Positions 23,801 to 34,788 of a stretch of 64,000 nt of DNA are shown one piece after another. The stretch comes from Pteria penguin (lineage: Eukaryota > Mollusca > Bivalvia > Pterioida > Pteriidae). The position numbers and the translations under genes were made by a program. The stretch spans positions 30,631,505 to 30,695,504 of the forward strand of contig CM068583.1 in assembly GCA_035048485.1 (NCBI GenBank), given 5' to 3'. The stretch's first letter is position 1. Each line of letters begins with the position of its first letter. The notes under the pieces are model-generated. The model did no database searches. It was not told the DNA's origin and was given only the letters and a program-made list of their open reading frames with translations.

Positions 23801-25466
23801 CAGAGTCTGTGGTCATAAGATCATTATAGAAGTGATAATTAAGCTTAAGCATAGGGGACAAGGGAGTATGATCAGAGTCTGTGGTCATAAGATCTTTATA
23901 GAAGTGATAGTTAAGCTTAAGCATAGGGGACGAGGGAGTAAGATCAGAGTCTGTGGTCATAAGATCTTTATAGAAGTGATAATTAAGCTTAAGCATAGGG
24001 GACGAGGGTGTAAGATCAGAGTCTGTGGTCATAAGATCTTTATAGAAGTGATAATTAAGCTTAAACATAGGGGACGAGGGAGTATGATCAGAGTCTGTGG
24101 TCATAAGATCTTTATAGAAGTGATAATTAAGCTTAAGCATAGGGGACGAGGGAGTATGATCAGAGTCTGTGGTCATAAGATCTTTATAGAAGTGATAATT
24201 AAGCTTAAGCATAGGGGACGAGGGAGTAAGATCAGAGTCTGTGGTCATAAGATCATTATAGAAGTGATAATTAAGCTTAAGCATAGGGGACGAGGGAGTA
24301 AGATCAGAGTCTGTGGTCATAAGATCATTATAGAAGTGATAAGCTTAAGCATAGGGGACGAGGGAGTAAGATCAGAGTCTGTGGTCATAAGATCATTATA
24401 GAAGTGATAATTAAGCTTAAGCATAGGGGACGAGGGAGTAAGATCAGAGTCTGTGGTCATAAGATCATTATAGAAGTGATAATTAAGCTTAAGCATAGGG
24501 GACGAGGGAGTAAGATCAGAGTCTGTGGTCATAAGATCATTATAGAAGTGATAATTAAGCTTAAGCATAGGGGACGAGGGAGTAAGATCAGAGTCTGTGG
24601 TCATAAGATCATTATAGAAGTGATAATTAAGCTTAAGCATAGGGGACGAGGGAGTAAGATCAGAGTCTGTGGTCATAAGATCATTATAGAAGTGATAAGC
24701 TTAAGCATAGGGGACGAGGGAGTAAGATCAGAGTCTGTGGTCATAAGATCATTATAGAAGTGATAATTAAGCTTAAGCATAGGGGACGAGGGAGTAAGAT
24801 CAGAGTCTGTGGTCATAAGATCATTATAGAAGTGATAATTAAGCTTAAGCATAGGGGACGAGGGAGTTAGATCAGAGTCTGTGGTCATAAGATCATTATA
24901 GAAGTGATAAGCTTAAGCATAGGGGACGAGGGAGTATGATCAGAGTCTGTGGTCATAAGATCTTTATAGAAGTGATAATTAAGCTTAAGCATAGGGGACG
25001 AGGGAGTAAGATCAGAGTCTGTGGTCATAAGATCTTTATAGAAGTGATAATTAAGCTTAAGCATAGGGGACGAGGGAGTATGATCAGAGTCTGTGGTCAT
25101 AAGATCATTATAGAAGTGATAATTAAGCTTAAGCATAGGGGACGAGGGAGTATGATCAGAGTCTGTGGTCATAAGATCTTTATAGAAGTGATAATTAAGC
25201 TTAAGCATAGGTGACGAGGGAGTAAGATCAGAGTCTGTAGTCATAAGATCTTTACAGAAGTGATAATTAAGCTTAAGCATAGGGGACGAGGGAGTATGAT
25301 CCGAGTCTGTGGTCATAAGATCATTATAGAAGTGATAATTAAGCTTAAGCATAGGGGACGAGGGAGTAAGATCAGAGTCTGTGGTCATAAGATCTTTATA
25401 GAAGTGATAATTAAGCTTAAGCATAGGGGACGAGGGAGTAAGATCAGAGTCTGTGGTCATAAGATT
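20814..25466 (+). repeat. 72-bp satellite array, about 64 units
   Basis: The tandem unit runs AAGCTTAAGCATAGGGGACG, AGGGAGTAAGATCAGAGTCT, GTGGTCATAAGATCATTATA, GAAGTGATAATT. Identity between units is very high. Two sites alternate through the array (AAGATCAGAG or ATGATCAGAG; GATCATTATAG or GATCTTTATAG). Four units are 68 bp, lacking AATT before AAGCTT (junctions near 20818, 24340, 24698 and 24909), and two carry one-base deletions (22776 and 23286). The unit length is a multiple of three and lacks stops, so long open frames appear on both strands (up to 658 codons on minus, 646 on plus). These are repeat artefacts unless transcription is shown. Each junction carries the palindrome TTAAGCTTAA. 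Confidence 0.95.
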
Positions 25467-25850
25467 CATAAGATCAATATGGACGTGAGATCTTGGAACA
25501 AATAATGAACAAGATCAATATGGGAATGAAATCATGATCAAAATATGAATGAGATGGAGGTGGACCAATGTCGGAATATGACAAATCTGTGAATAAGAAA
25601 ATGTGTGAATATTAAGATAAATGTGAAAATAGGACAAATGTGGCATTGAGGTAATTTTAAGAATGATATAAATTAGGGAATAAGATTATAATAATAAGAT
25701 CAATATGGGAATGAGATCATTGTGAAAACAGAATTAATGGAGGAATGGGTTAATGTCAGAACTGAGATAAATGTGGAAATGAGATTAATGCCGGAATGTG
25801 GTCAATGCCGGAATGTGGTCAATGAAGGAATGAGGTTAAGCAAAATAACA
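25467..25850 (+). repeat. Degenerate short-period repeats flanking the satellite
   Basis: Words such as AAGATCAATATGGGAATGAG, AATGTGGAAATGAGA and AATGCCGGAATGTGGTC recur with drifting spacing. This looks like an older, decayed minisatellite abutting the young 72-bp array. Confidence 0.55.
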
Positions 25851-25961
25851 GTAATAGATAAATAAACAAATTATAAACAAATGTATTAATAAATAAATTA
25901 ATTAACTAAAAGTCAAAATAGAATGAAGAAAGGAACCCCATAGTAGAAATAGTACGGAAAC

Positions 25962-27745
25962 CAATTAGGGCCACGTAATTTTTTATTTTGTCTTTAAAAA
26001 ATTCAACTTACTACCTTGAAATTTCAACTTAACTGTCTTTAAAATTCAAGACATTATCTTGGAAAGACAAGATACTATCTTGAAATTTTAAGATACTATT
26101 TTGAAAATACTAACTTGAAATTTCAACTTACTATCTCGAAAATTCGGGATACTATCTGAAAATTCAACTCAGTATTTCCTTTCTACTTAAATAAGTCCAA
26201 AGTAAATTCGTATTATGGCCACCCAAAAAAACTTCCTTGTTCTTCGGATTTTTATGATAAAAATAGAGAGGCCGCGAGTGAATTTTTTTCATTTGTTTGT
26301 CTATTCTTTTTTTTTTTTTTATTCAATATTTTATTGAGCGATTTTTTTTTTTTTTTTTTTGAAACTGTACCTTCATATATAATAGGACTGTTTAATTACC
26401 ATGCTTACAACTCTAACATATAACCCACTAATACTCGGAGAATTCCATTAAGATATCAAAAATATTCACCGGATTGCAAGATAACTTTATCCCCGACATC
26501 TGGGTTAGGCATACTTGATCGGCTGTGATGGCACTATCGACTTTTGATATACGCTGGCAGTAGAATATCAGTAAATGTGGTAAAATAGGCACAACGTAAC
26601 AAATTGTTAATCCATTTAAGCGAACAATAGAAATTAAACATGAAAGATTGAACTTCAATAAAGAACGTTTTTGTAATTTTTTTACTATCACAGCAATGGT
26701 CGATGACTTTACCATCAATAATTATAGTTTAGATATCTACTTTTTATGAAACTATCGTCATATGTAGTGAAAAAAAAAAACATTTTAAATCTTTTTTTTT
26801 TAATCTCCAAGCAAAAATAGCCGCGGGAATATACTTTTTATAAAGTTGTTTGTCAGTTTTTCTGTAGACGTAAAATTTTCCACACTTTTCAACATATCCT
26901 TTAAGTTAATGGACTGTTACCGTCTATCATCCCCGTGTAGACAAACTGCCGCCGAATGCTGCCTAGAATTGGCGAAAACCAGTTTTTCCCGAAAATTTGA
27001 AAAAAAAAAGAAAATTGGAAAAATCGGAACGGCGATTCCGTCGAACAAGACATTAATTTGTTGTGGCCTAAATTTTCTTTGTTTATACGATATTCATTCA
27101 TATCAATACATATGCACTAAACTACCCAGAAAACCGGTTGTGTGAACTCTGAAGATCTTACAGTCCGAATGTCCGATACTCCGACGGTCTGATAGTGCGA
27201 AGATTTGAAGGCACGATAGTTCGAAGACCCAATAGTCCGAAGGTCCAGTAAATCGAAGGTCCAATAGTCCGAGCCCTCCCTCCCCCCCCTCTCTCTCTCT
27301 CTCTCTCTCCCAGGATCCACTCAAGATCAAGTGGCTGTCCTCTTAGAAGCCTTAATGTCAGACCCAAGCATAGGACCAAGTCGTATGGTTATTGGCCGTA
27401 TGCTTGAGTCGATATAGCCTTCGGTCTATCGGACAATTGGATTATTGGGCTTTCGGATTATTAGGCCTTCGGAATATCGGATGGTCACGGAATTTTCAAG
27501 ATAGTATCTAGAATTTTCAAGACAATATCTTGAATTTTCAAGATAGTAAAGTTGAATCTTCAAGACTGTTAAGACGAATTTTCAAGATGGTATTTTGAAT
27601 TTCCAAAATGGTAAGTGAATATAGTGAAGATAATTTTTTTGAATTTTCAAGATAGTATCTTGAATTTTCAAAATGATTAATTTGACATTTCAAGTTAGCA
27701 AGTTGAATTTTCAAGATGAAATAAAACGTTAAGTAGCCCTAATTG
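25962..27745. mobile_element. Fold-back element with tandem-repeat arms
   Basis: The outer ends are CAATTAGGGCC at 25962 and GCCCTAATTG at 27745, inverted. Each is followed inwards by an arm built of repeated words: TTGAAATTTCAACTTACTATC-like on the left to about 26170, and TTGAATTTTCAAGATAGTATC-like on the right from about 27490. The inner right half has a second inverted pair of CGAAGGTCCAATAGTCCGA-type repeats (27150-27275 versus 27405-27485) around a (CT)n tract. No transposase was recognised. This matches the architecture of Foldback-type elements. Confidence 0.65.
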
Positions 27746-28017
27746 ACCTCCTTAAAATAAGCCTATAAATTAATGTAATCTTCTATGAGCCTCAAAGGAG
27801 GTGTGATTTTACGACGTCTGTATACATATTTACTGTCATTTCTTTATCATAATGAATACTTTATTCTTCCGAAGTCTGGTTGAAATTCTTTACGCTGGTT
27901 TTTATTACTTCCTTCACAAATGGCGCATCGTTGAACGTTTATTATCATACTAGAGTGTATGTAATACGACATCATTTTTATGGAGAACAACACCTTTATT
28001 TAAGATATCATTGTAAA

Positions 28018-28300
28018 AAGTTTCTGTCTATTGATGTATAGGCAAAAACCAATGCTCAAACTGTATAATCCGCGAAGCGGATTATATTTAGTTTGTGGAT
28101 CGATTTATGTCTATACATCGATGGACAGATTTTTTTACAGTCAATTTTTATAATTTAGTTTCCGGTAATTCAGAATAAAACTTTTTTTCAAGAACGATAA
28201 CATCTTTTATTCGAAACTGATAAATCAAAATTTCGCACATCAGTCTTACGTTAGCCAATCAGAATCGCGATCTGATGTGGCTGCATCAGTAATAAAGATA
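28018..28300 (+). repeat. Hairpin-containing interspersed repeat, copy 1
   Basis: It contains a perfect 9-bp stem ATAATCCGC-GAA-GCGGATTAT (28065-28085) inside outer inverted words (CTGTCTATTGATGTATAG versus CTATACATCGATGGACAG). It ends with CTGATAAATCAAAATTTCGC and CTTACGTTAGCCAATCAGAA, which recur reverse-complemented at 54220-54280. It sits about 150 bp upstream of the first Ig-like exon. Confidence 0.65.
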
Positions 28301-28450
28301 GTATATGTATAAGATAGAAAGAATGCCATGAAATGAAAGAAAAAAGGCAGTAATGATTTTATATCTTTTATTTTATTGAATTTAAACTGACATCTTATTC
28401 AGTCAGAAATCACTCGATGTATATATCTTACCTAAAATTTATTTCGATAG

Positions 28451-28744
28451 CTGATGTAGTGTACGCCTCTGTTGGAGATAACCTTGACATGACATGGCCA
28501 TTATCCAGGTTTCCTGGGTTTGGAGGATATAGCATTAAGAACGTCGACGTTAATAACGTGCTTATTCAGTTTGATGGATTCTCACCTCCTGCACTAGATA
28601 CCAAATATAGATTTCTTGGAGATGCCATGAGTTTGACAAATATTACAAGCATAAGGATCCCAGATGTTGAGGTCAAAGATGGTGGTTATATAGTATCACT
28701 CAAAACACAAGAAGACCTAGGTGGTGCCATCCTAGCAGTACGTG
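28451..28744 (+). CDS. Ig-like (V-type) exon without canonical cysteines
   Basis: A 294-bp exon bounded by an acceptor (TTATTTCGATAG) and a donor (G|GTGAGTA), entering and leaving in phase 1. The 98 residues read as an immunoglobulin V-like fold: strand B/C region SVGDNLDMTWPLSRF, middle strands VLIQFDGFSP and KYRFLGDAMSL, and the D-x-G-Y block DVEVKDGGYIVSLKT before the G strand ILAVRG. The core Trp and the Asp/Gly/Tyr corner are present, but both disulphide cysteines are absent (M/T in strand B, V in strand F). The phase is compatible with the downstream exon at 55351, but the 26.6-kb gap means that linkage is only inferred. No signal-peptide exon was found upstream. The role is presumably extracellular recognition or adhesion. 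Confidence 0.65.
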
Positions 28745-30721
28745 GTGAGTACTTATTGACAGTAATGGGGAGGTATAATTAGTTGACAGTCCGCCCATTT
28801 ATATTCATTTCATACCTTGTGTGGAAGTCTCGGGTCCATTTTGTATTTTAAACACAAAGTATTCTCGAAATACTCCTCTTTCTTACAATACGTGAAATCG
28901 TTGTGACTGGAATCTGGACTTTTAAATATGTAACTTGGCTAATCAAACAAAAAGAGGTTTTTGAGAGAGAATTATATGATATAATACTGCCTTGGGAAAG
29001 AAATATTTTCAAAACCAAACTCCACGATTTATTAAGTACATTAGTCATTACCACTGATATGTAGTTGCATAAAATATTTGATAACATTCAATTGTGCTTT
29101 TGCAAAAAGACATCGCGATTTAGAGTTTCCAAAACATAAATGTGTTCATTTTTATTATTACAATACTCCTTATCAAGGAGTATCTTACTGTTATCGTGTT
29201 CAAAGGTCAGATTTACGTCCACCCAACTACAACCTTTGAAGAAATATTCCGATGTTTGTGTCAATATTTGTCTATTTTAGCGAGGATAGCTGTGATGATT
29301 TAATCGATTTAGTGTAAGAGTCTTTCTTAAAGAAAAGTATTGACCACAATCGTGTGAATTCTTTTAGAAACGTCTTGCGATGGTGTATGAATTTATGTTC
29401 ATCAGTCTATTCGCACGATCAACATTCGTGGTGACCAACATTCGTACGTGTAATCTTCGAATTCCTCGTCTCTTCTCTTAATTTTCACACTTTGAATTTT
29501 TTTTTTTTTTTTTTTTTGCACATTCGATATAACAATAAAGATAAAACATTTCAAACTACAAATGTATAACGATATGTTTTATGTATTGATTTTCATTCGT
29601 ACTTTCTTTTACCCGAACTACGATCAAATCGAGTCGTCTAGAGATTACTTTACACTTTTCATTTTAGTCCAAGATTCTCTGCCCTTCTCCCACTTTTCAT
29701 ATCGGCGGTTTTGGGGAGAGGGTCAGAGAGACTTTGTTCATCAAAAGTTGGAATTTCCACAAATCGCCGATATCAAAAGTGGGAGAAGGGCAGAGAATAT
29801 CGGACTATTTTCATTGCAATACACTGTCGTTACTGAGAATTAAGGACTTATATGGAAAATATCATAACCCAGCATGTAGCCTTCACTAAATTGATAAAGT
29901 GTCACGTGGAACACTGTTGCTTTAAGTTCATCAATCTCATCGCATAATTTGAATAACCAATCTAGCCTTTAAATATACAAATCAGTATAAAAAATAAAAA
30001 CACCTAACTGGAAAAGATGGACACCCCCCCCCCCCCCTTGCCTTGCCATTGATCACATGATGGGATAACCTTATGAGCAGGTTTCTCTGTGCACTGCTTT
30101 AATTTCATTCATTTGTAATAAGATAACTTATTTCAATTAACTTCATTCAAAATGAGGTCGAGGTGTCCTTAGTGTGATACATCACAAGATGTGAATAGGG
30201 ACAGGCTTGGTCAGAGACATATATAAACATGTCTCTGGCTTGGTGTAGTGGTCAAAATTTATCAAAACATGGGACCGGTGCAGAATGACAGACTAATTTT
30301 AGAAAACCTCAGACCCATGACCTCATTTATGTAAAATAAAAATCGGGTCCCATGCTCTTTTACTTGCAAAAAATTGGTGTTCCATGCTAAACACTAAACC
30401 CTATGACCATAAACTGAGAGTACACTTAAGTATTACAACTTTCCAATACATAATAATTAAGGATGGAAAAAGTGGCATGGATTTATACAGTATATTTTTT
30501 ATTGAAAACTGCAACAATTTTACATGCGTATCAAACTATATACTCATAATAAATGAAATCAACCTTAAAAATTTGACTGCTCAATTTATGGTCAAGAGTC
30601 CAGGTCTTTGACTGTATATAATATGATGTTGGTTGTGAATTGTTGTATATATGTTTAATACCTTTTTCAAGTTTGCTGCAGTATTGAATAAACTTTTTTG
30701 TTAGTGAATACATTACTTTTT
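28745..30721. other. Presumed intron; no gene seen
   Basis: Sequence after the Ig exon donor with a poly-T tract (29490-29518), the 34-bp hairpin at 29674-29798 and a C-run near 30027. No further exon recognised. Confidence 0.45.
29674..29798. repeat. Near-perfect 34-bp inverted repeat
   Basis: The left arm 29674-29707 (ATTCTCTGCCCTTCTCCCAC...) and right arm 29765-29798 (...GTGGGAGAAGGGCAGAGAAT) differ at one base and surround a 57-base centre. Just outside, TAGTCC (from 29665) and GGACTA (from 29802) extend the pairing after a short mismatch. Likely a small MITE or fold-back copy. Confidence 0.75.
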
Positions 30722-32698
30722 ATTAGCTCACTTGAGCCTATGGCTCAAGTGAGCTATAGTCATAGTGCGCGGTCAGTCTGTCCGTCATAAACTTTTCACA
30801 TTTTTGGCTTTTTATCCAGAACCACAAAACAGATTTCTATGAAACTTGATATGAATAAAGTACTTATAGTCCCCTACAAGTCTTATTGTTTATGTCCCAA
30901 TCTGTCAACAGATGGCACCACCACAGGCAAAAGTATGTCACAGAGGGTATCCTCATTTGAGAAACTTCTTCTTTAGACCGGGCTCATACAGAGACAAACT
31001 GAATGCATAGGAATGATCTAGAGGAAATGTGTGAAGAATTGTCATTTTTGGTTCTGTTCCGAAATCAAATTTCTTACGTTTTTGCAACATTTTTTGGGAC
31101 TTCAATTTCAATGCAGAAAAGTGTCATGTTTCTCAGATAAATGATAATGATGATATATTATGGGCCATTGTGATCATAATTATGGCAAGGAATATTACTG
31201 TGAAAGAATTTTATCAATATCTCAATTTTTGAATTCTCTATGAATTTTTTAAGACTTCCAAAAAAAAAAAGGGGGGGGGGGGGTTGGCCATTTATCACAT
31301 ATTCAACTTTATCTGCAAAACTGTTGGAAGGATTTTAAGAAAACTTGGTAGAAATAAATAACTTATGACCCCCTTCAAATTTTGTCGTTTTTGTCCAGAC
31401 CTCTTTACAGATGGCACCGCCACCGTCAAAAGTAGGTCACAAAAGAGTACCCTGCTTTGACAATCTTCTTCTTCATACTGGCTGTATACAGAGACAAACA
31501 GAATGCATACAAATAATCTAGAGGGGTGAGTGAAGAAGTATTGTCATTTTGGTTCCCTTCCACAGAAGTTTTTTGCCCTTTTGTGGGGCTTGGTTATTTT
31601 ATTGCAGAAAAGTGTCATATTTCCTATTTAATTCATAATGATGATTTCTTATGGACTATATTGTGATCATAGTTATGGTAAAGAATGTTACTTTGAAAGA
31701 ACTTTGTCAATATCTCAATTTTTTTTATTTTCCATGAATTTTTTAAGACTTCCAAATGAGGGTGTATAGGAACAATTCTTCACATTTTTAACTTCTGCTG
31801 TTATACCACAAGAAATACTTTAATGAAACATGGAATACATGAAGTACTATAGGTCCTCTATCAATTTTGTAAATTTCATCCAGATTGGTTAACAGATAAT
31901 GCCACCATCTCTAAAAACTAGGTCTCACAATGGTACATATACCTAAGCCGGCGTGGCCTAGTGGTATCGCGTCGGACTCCTGATCGGAAGGCCGGTGTTC
32001 GAGTCCCGCTCTGGTCATGCCGGTGTCATGTCTTTCGGATGAGACAGTAAAAACCGAGGCCCCGTGTCGTGGTATGCATGGCACGTTAAAGATCCCTCAC
32101 TGCTTCGGGTGGGTCCGTTGCAAAGGTCAAAATTTATATGCCCCGCATCGGGCAGATGCCGTCACCATATACGTGAAATATTCGTGGTGTGACGTTCAAC
32201 AAAACTAAATCTTAATCTTAATCTGGTACATATACCACTTGGTAATTAAAATATGGAGAGTAGCGGTTCAAATCCAGCTGTGGTCAAATGTTTTTTTCAT
32301 GTCTTTACACATCTAAATAAGTTTTTAGATGTTTCTCAAAACTCAGCATATGAAGTTAGGCAATTTTAAGTTAGATATGGACAATATTTGAAACAATTGT
32401 TGTTCATGACCCAGACTTGAAATCAGTCAACAAAAGGCTGCACCTAAAGGAAATGACTAACATGTTGCCCTGAATCACATCTTACAGAGACAAAACAAAT
32501 GCTTAATATCAAAATCACCTGAATGGTTGTACAATAAAGTGTTGCTTTTTTCATTCTGGTCTGAAATAAAATTTGACATATTTTCAATATTTGTGTTGAC
32601 TTAGTCACAGTAATGCAAAAATAAATGAATTCTTCCTTCCTGCATGACTGATCATCTAGGTACTCAAGTGGGCGATATAGGCCCACTTGGGCCTCTTG
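30722..32698 (+). mobile_element. Hairpin-ended repeat element with internal tandem copies (family H), copy 1
   Basis: It starts with a perfect 14-bp hairpin (AGCTCACTTGAGCC-TAT-GGCTCAAGTGAGCT, 30725-30755) and ends with AAGTGGGCGATATAGGCCCACTT followed by GGGCCTCTTG. The interior holds two direct copies of a module of about 480 bp (about 30800-31270 and 31310-31770) and a partial third (31790-31930). Each has CAGATGGCACC-x-CCAC-type and ACAGAGACAAAC/GAATGCATA words. A SINE has inserted at 31944. Partial copies are at 38910-39350 (inverted) and 50522-51150. It is non-coding and has no terminal inverted repeats of the usual type. The right end abuts the DNA polymerase remnant. Confidence 0.6.
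31944..32223 (+). mobile_element. tRNA-derived SINE (family 2) with target duplication
   Basis: The head AAGCCGGCGTGGCCTAGTGG (A-box) and GTTCGAGTCCCGC (B-box) are tRNA-like. The body contains TCTTTCGGATGAGACAGTAA and TTAAAGATCCCTCACTGCTT, and the tail is CTTAATCTTAATC. An exact 13-bp duplication TGGTACATATACC flanks it (31931-31943 and 32224-32236). The copy at 48867 is over 85% similar by eye. The tRNA part is a promoter relic, not a tRNA gene. Confidence 0.92.
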
Positions 32699-33810
32699 TT
32701 TTTCGAAGGGATCTATACCTGGTTTATCATCCATTGCGGTAATTTTCATGAAAATCTGTCGGAATTCTAAGCAACATCGACGTAATATATCAACATCGGA
32801 TCTACAATAATTCAGAAGTTCAACTTGAAAATCACCCTTATGAATTTCGTACCATTCTTAGAACTTTCTCCTTGCCTCTGGTTTCATGCCGTCTGGGTTA
32901 TAATATTTGGCATCAAGCAAATTTACGCGTTTACCATTTTGAGTAGAAGATGTATTAAATAGGTGTGGGAAGTAACCTTTAGCTAGTTCAGATATTCCAC
33001 GTTCTGGGCATTTTCTGTAAAGCCATTGGAATAAAATTGATAGAATCCAAAAATTTAATTTACACTGTGGTACATCAATGCTCATGAATTTGGAACCGGT
33101 TTTGATGACGGATGGTAAAATGCCTTGCTTCTACAAGAAATTCATTATTGGATAACTATCATAACCCTTGAAGTTATGACAAAATACTTTAGCACCAGAA
33201 TTCTCCCCGGAAAAAAGCCACTTGCAGAAATCATCTCTCGTATTTTCACCGCGGAAAATCTTCTCGTTTTTTCCACAATGAATACAATAACCTTCAGGCG
33301 TTAACTCTGCATGCAAACAATTTTCACACACTTTGTGTGCTACACATAGATTGGGGGTGTGTATAAAAGTTCCACAAGATATCTTTTTACAGTTTTTACA
33401 AAATGTTATTAATTTTCCTTGGACTCATCCCTGCTCACGTGACTTCTCAGTTCGACATGTTTTGCGATGACATTTGCCACAAATCTCTTCTGTATGTTGT
33501 ATTCAGCCTTTTTCACACTGCATCATTTCATCTTGTGTACACTCAAAATCAAAGAAAATAAATGGCACTGGCCTTGCCCTCCTGTTCATAATATTACCGC
33601 ATCTCTCCTCTGTTTCTGTTTCTTCGGGATGGATGTAACATTCATGAGTTGCATTGAAATATTCTTTACACACAAGACAGTATTTTTCTCCGCAAACATG
33701 GTCTTTTTTGTGTCTTTATTTTTAGTTTGACCACAATTTGAACACACATAATAAGTTTTACAAGTACTTCGTCCTTTTGATGTTTCTTGTTTATGCATGT
33801 TAAACCTTTA
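32699..33810 (-). pseudogene. Maverick/Polinton-type DNA polymerase B remnant (exonuclease part)
   Basis: Minus-strand reading contains, in order, a Cys-rich region (YYVCSNCGQTKNKDTK), an Exo I motif FDFECTQD near 33540, a zinc-ribbon-like block (CENCLHAELTPEGYC-x2-CG), Exo II with HNFKGYDSYPI near 33160, and Exo III with YCRSDVDILRRC near 32800. This order is that of protein-primed family-B polymerases of Maverick/Polinton elements, which copy the element's linear DNA. It is dead: in-frame stops lie near 33129 and 32866, there are frameshifts around 33020-33060 and 33450-33600, and the polymerase palm is missing. The 3' side ends exactly where the family-H repeat begins. Confidence 0.8.
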
Positions 33811-34499
33811 TGACGCAGATCTAACGCTGGCGTTGATACATAAAATGACGTCAGGTTATGACGTTATCAAATATGGCTAGAGCAATGGGGTTAACCGCCT
33901 CTTCGTGTCGACGAAGGCGTAATAGAAATAAGAGACTTCTGCGAAAAAATGTCAAAAAGGCCAAATCATTTACTGGATCTGAGATCCAATTGACTATTAC
34001 AGTGAATATGAAATTGTAAAAATATTTACAGGACATTCGGATGACATTAGAAATAAGTTTGAAACCGAAATCTCCACTGGAAAACACTAGACAATCGGTC
34101 CAGAAATTTCATATTATTTACCGGACCGGCATCAATATAACCGGATTTGTCCGTCGGTCCGACGATATTTCATTTCCATTGCTATTAAGGACGATCATTC
34201 ATGACGTTTGCGCATTGCAAATACCGCAAGTGGAAAAAACTCTACATGACATATATCTACATATCTACATGATATTAACAAAATAAAACCCAACAATATT
34301 TTCATAAAATTTATCTTATTGGATACCACCCACTTGTACCATGGAACATTCGGTCCGGAGATAAGCATGCTATCAATTAACATCCCTGGAAGGCGAAGCT
34401 TTTTTCTGTTCTTTTGTTTTTGTTTTTGGTTTTTTGCTTTTTTTTGGGAGGGGGATCTTTTTTTTTTTTTTCGCCTTTCCATCTTTTTTGTTAGCAAAA
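33811..34499. other. No gene seen
   Basis: Sequence between the polymerase remnant and the next SINE. It has T-rich tracts at 34395-34470 and no recognisable coding. Confidence 0.45.
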
Positions 34500-34788
34500 G
34501 CCAGTGCAGCGCAGTGGATGAGGTGATCGGCTCGTGAGTAGGAGGCCTGGGTTCGACTCCCGCCTTTGGATGCACCGGTTTCCTGTCCTTCTGATGAGAC
34601 ATTAATAGCCAAGGTCCTGTGTCAGTGGGAGCGGTGCGTAAAAGATCCCCCACTGCTTCGGATTGTCCGTTGCAAAGGTATAAAACTTCTATGCAGTGCA
34701 TCAGGTAGATGCTTTCACCAATGATATACGTGAAATAATCTTAAGGTGATAACAATAATCATTTAATCGATCGATCAATCAATCAATA
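34500..34788 (+). mobile_element. tRNA-derived SINE (family 2 relative), diverged
   Basis: The head GCAGTGGATGAGGTGATCGG with B-box GGTTCGACTCCCGCC is followed by TCCTTCTGATGAGACATTAA and AAAGATCCCCCACTGCTTCG (shared with the copies at 31944 and 48867). The tail is CGATCAATCAATCAATA. It is clearly older than those copies and no target duplication is visible. Confidence 0.8.

Noticed and set aside
20814..25466. CRISPR-like array
   Set aside because: Units are contiguous identical 72-mers with no variable spacers, and the setting is eukaryotic.
20798..25505. Long open reading frames (up to 658 codons minus, 646 codons plus) in the 72-bp array
   Set aside because: The frames exist only because the unit is a multiple of three and lacks stops. 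They are open on both strands at once, have no start context and no unique sequence. Annotated as a satellite.
31950..32030. tRNA gene
   Set aside because: A- and B-boxes are present, but the acceptor and anticodon stems do not fold, and the sequence continues into a SINE body with target duplications. The same applies to 16416, 34500, 36556, 48867 and 62651.
34195..34701. 168-codon minus-strand frame
   Set aside because: It runs across a SINE and a T-rich tract; lysine runs come from the poly-T. No domain.
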